Shown here in pieces: positions 63,075 through 64,000 of a stretch of DNA of 64,000 bases. This DNA comes from Reinekea marinisedimentorum (lineage in GTDB: Bacteria; Pseudomonadota; Gammaproteobacteria; Pseudomonadales; Natronospirillaceae). The notes beneath the pieces are model-generated. The model had not been told where the DNA came from and did not search any database. It saw only the letters and a program-made list of their open reading frames with translations. Made by a program: the position numbers and the translations under genes. The first letter of the stretch is position 1. Every line of letters begins with the position of its first letter. Where the stretch lies: positions 1 to 64,000 of the forward strand of contig NZ_SLZR01000003.1 in NCBI RefSeq assembly GCF_004341165.1, read 5' to 3'.

Positions 63075-64000
63075 ATGGGAAAACAATCAACCACCGCAGT
63101 AACGCATGTTCAGATAGTGCAGCACCTGCAACCGGGCGGCATAGAAACCATGGTGCTGGATCTGGCCCGCTTTGCCGAGCAGGGCAAGAAGGCGCTGATC
63201 GTCAGCCTGGAAGGTACCGAGACAGAAGCACTGGCCCGCTGGCCGCGGCTGAAGGAGTTTCGTGATCAGCTGGCGTTTTTAAACAAACAGCCGGGCTGGC
63301 AGCTGAAAACCTTTTGGGAACTGCACCGGTTGCTGCGCCGCAATAATGTTGAGCGGGTTCATACCCATCACATCGGCCCGATGCTGTACGGCGGCGTGGC
63401 CGCGCGCCTTGCCGGCGTTCAGCAGTGGGTGCACACCGAGCATGATGCCTGGCACTTACAGAACCCGCGCCACCGTAAGTTGGCCGGCTTTTGTTTCCGT
63501 TCGTTTAAGCCTTGCCTGGTGGCTGATGCCGGCATGGTGGCGGACCAGATTAAAACCCAACTGCCGGGTGTTTCAACCGAAGTGATCTATAACGGCATCG
63601 ATACCCAGCGTTTTTGCCCGGGTAATCAGCAGCAGGCACGCGAGCACCTGGGCTTACCTGTCGATAAACAGTTGATCGGCTGTGCCGCTCGCTTGCATGA
63701 AGTAAAAGGCCAGCACCGGTTAATCCACCTGATCAAGAAGTTTCCTGCACATGTGCATCTGGCTCTGGCCGGCAGTGGCGATACCAAGCAACAACTGGTT
63801 GAGCTCGCTTACAGCCTGAAGGTGGCAGACCGCGTTCATTTCCTGGGCGCCATAGATGACATGCCGGAGTTCTACCGCTCGCTGGATGTGTTCTGTTTAA
63901 CCTCCGACTTTGAAGGCTTGCCGCTTTCTCCGTTGGAGGCGCAGGCGTGCAATATCCCGGCGGTGGTGACGGATGTCGGCGGTGCGCGTGAAACGGTTTG
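63075..64000 (+). CDS. Glycosyltransferase family 4, 3' end outside the window
   Basis: An open frame from ATG 63075 runs without a stop to the window edge (308 codons seen), so the gene is cut by the window, not broken. It shows HLQPGGIETMVLDLARFAEQ at the N-terminus, VIYNGIDTQRFCPG in the middle and FEGLPLSPLEAQACNIPAVV near the edge, which carries the E-x7-E-like donor motif. It is a GT-B glycosyltransferase of the WaaG/EpsD type and the third gene after the lipoprotein, 16 bp behind the Wzz-like gene, with GAGGG upstream. Confidence 0.9.
   Translation, partial: MGKQSTTAVTHVQIVQHLQPGGIETMVLDLARFAEQGKKALIVSLEGTETEALARWPRLKEFRDQLAFLNKQPGWQLKTFWELHRLLRRNNVERVHTHHIGPMLYGGVAARLAGVQQWVHTEHDAWHLQNPRHRKLAGFCFRSFKPCLVADAGMVADQIKTQLPGVSTEVIYNGIDTQRFCPGNQQQAREHLGLPVDKQLIGCAARLHEVKGQHRLIHLIKKFPAHVHLALAGSGDTKQQLVELAYSLKVADRVHFLGAIDDMPEFYRSLDVFCLTSDFEGLPLSPLEAQACNIPAVVTDVGGARETV

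Overview
The window looks like a chromosomal segment of a free-living, probably marine gammaproteobacterium with moderate GC. The basis is gene content only: a PTS sucrose operon with a fused EIIA-HPr-EI protein, a taurine transaminase with a MocR regulator, SelO, DUF2339/DUF3999, a PhnD/hybrid-kinase/EAL module and a Wzx/Wzy exopolysaccharide cluster with sigma-54-like promoters. An Oceanospirillales-type host is my best guess and is not proven. I see no rRNA, tRNA, CRISPR array, intact insertion sequence or phage gene.

Layout. 0.3-4.4 kb (minus strand): a four-gene catabolic/uptake operon (fused amino-acid ABC permease-ATPase, PhyH-type dioxygenase, periplasmic binding protein, class II aldolase). 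4.9-10.6 kb (plus): a LysR regulator, then a tightly packed set (flavin monooxygenase, Rid-family protein, DUF1028, M20 deacetylase, D-2-hydroxyacid dehydrogenase). The two halves flank the LysR gene and probably serve one unidentified N-substituted amino-acid-like substrate. Decayed coding remnants lie at both ends of this region. 10.8-11.8 kb: an orphan protein resembling the TIKI/ChaN group. 12.0-18.6 kb: a fructoside/sucrose PTS operon (EIIA-HPr-EI fusion, GH32-like hydrolase, EIIBC) divergent from a LacI repressor, with two GGGAWCGTTCCC operators between them.

18.9-24.4 kb: one very large surface protein (choice-of-anchor L, GEVED, Ig-like, thrombospondin type 3 repeats) fused in frame to a complete OmpA-type protein, with a membrane tail and a second signal-peptide-like segment at the junction. 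24.5-30.3 kb: a BMP-family nucleoside-type ABC importer carrying an isopenicillin-N-synthase-like dioxygenase. 30.6-35.6 kb: DUF2339, DUF3999 and a small exported protein. 35.7-40.7 kb: taurine-pyruvate aminotransferase, divergent TauR-like regulator, a short-chain dehydrogenase (probable sulfoacetaldehyde reductase) and a GntR/FCD regulator flanked by two copies of a hairpin repeat. 40.8-46.2 kb: a signalling module (PhnD-like binding protein, hybrid histidine kinase with Hpt, REC-EAL phosphodiesterase). 46.5-50.8 kb: a MATE transporter and a secreted beta-helix protein with novel CGWYGC repeats.

50.8-64.0 kb: an exopolysaccharide cluster (glycosyltransferases, polymerase/ligase, flippase, asparagine-synthase-like protein, acyltransferase, lipoprotein, Wzz/GumC protein and a final glycosyltransferase cut by the window edge), with SelO embedded. 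The signalling module and three exopolysaccharide transcription units each have a sigma-54-like -24/-12 element, and CATTTTGCAAAT-like motifs lie 55-110 bp upstream of them. This suggests one sigma-54 activator links signal perception, c-di-GMP degradation and matrix production. It is the main candidate for an undescribed system here, and it rests on motif reading alone.
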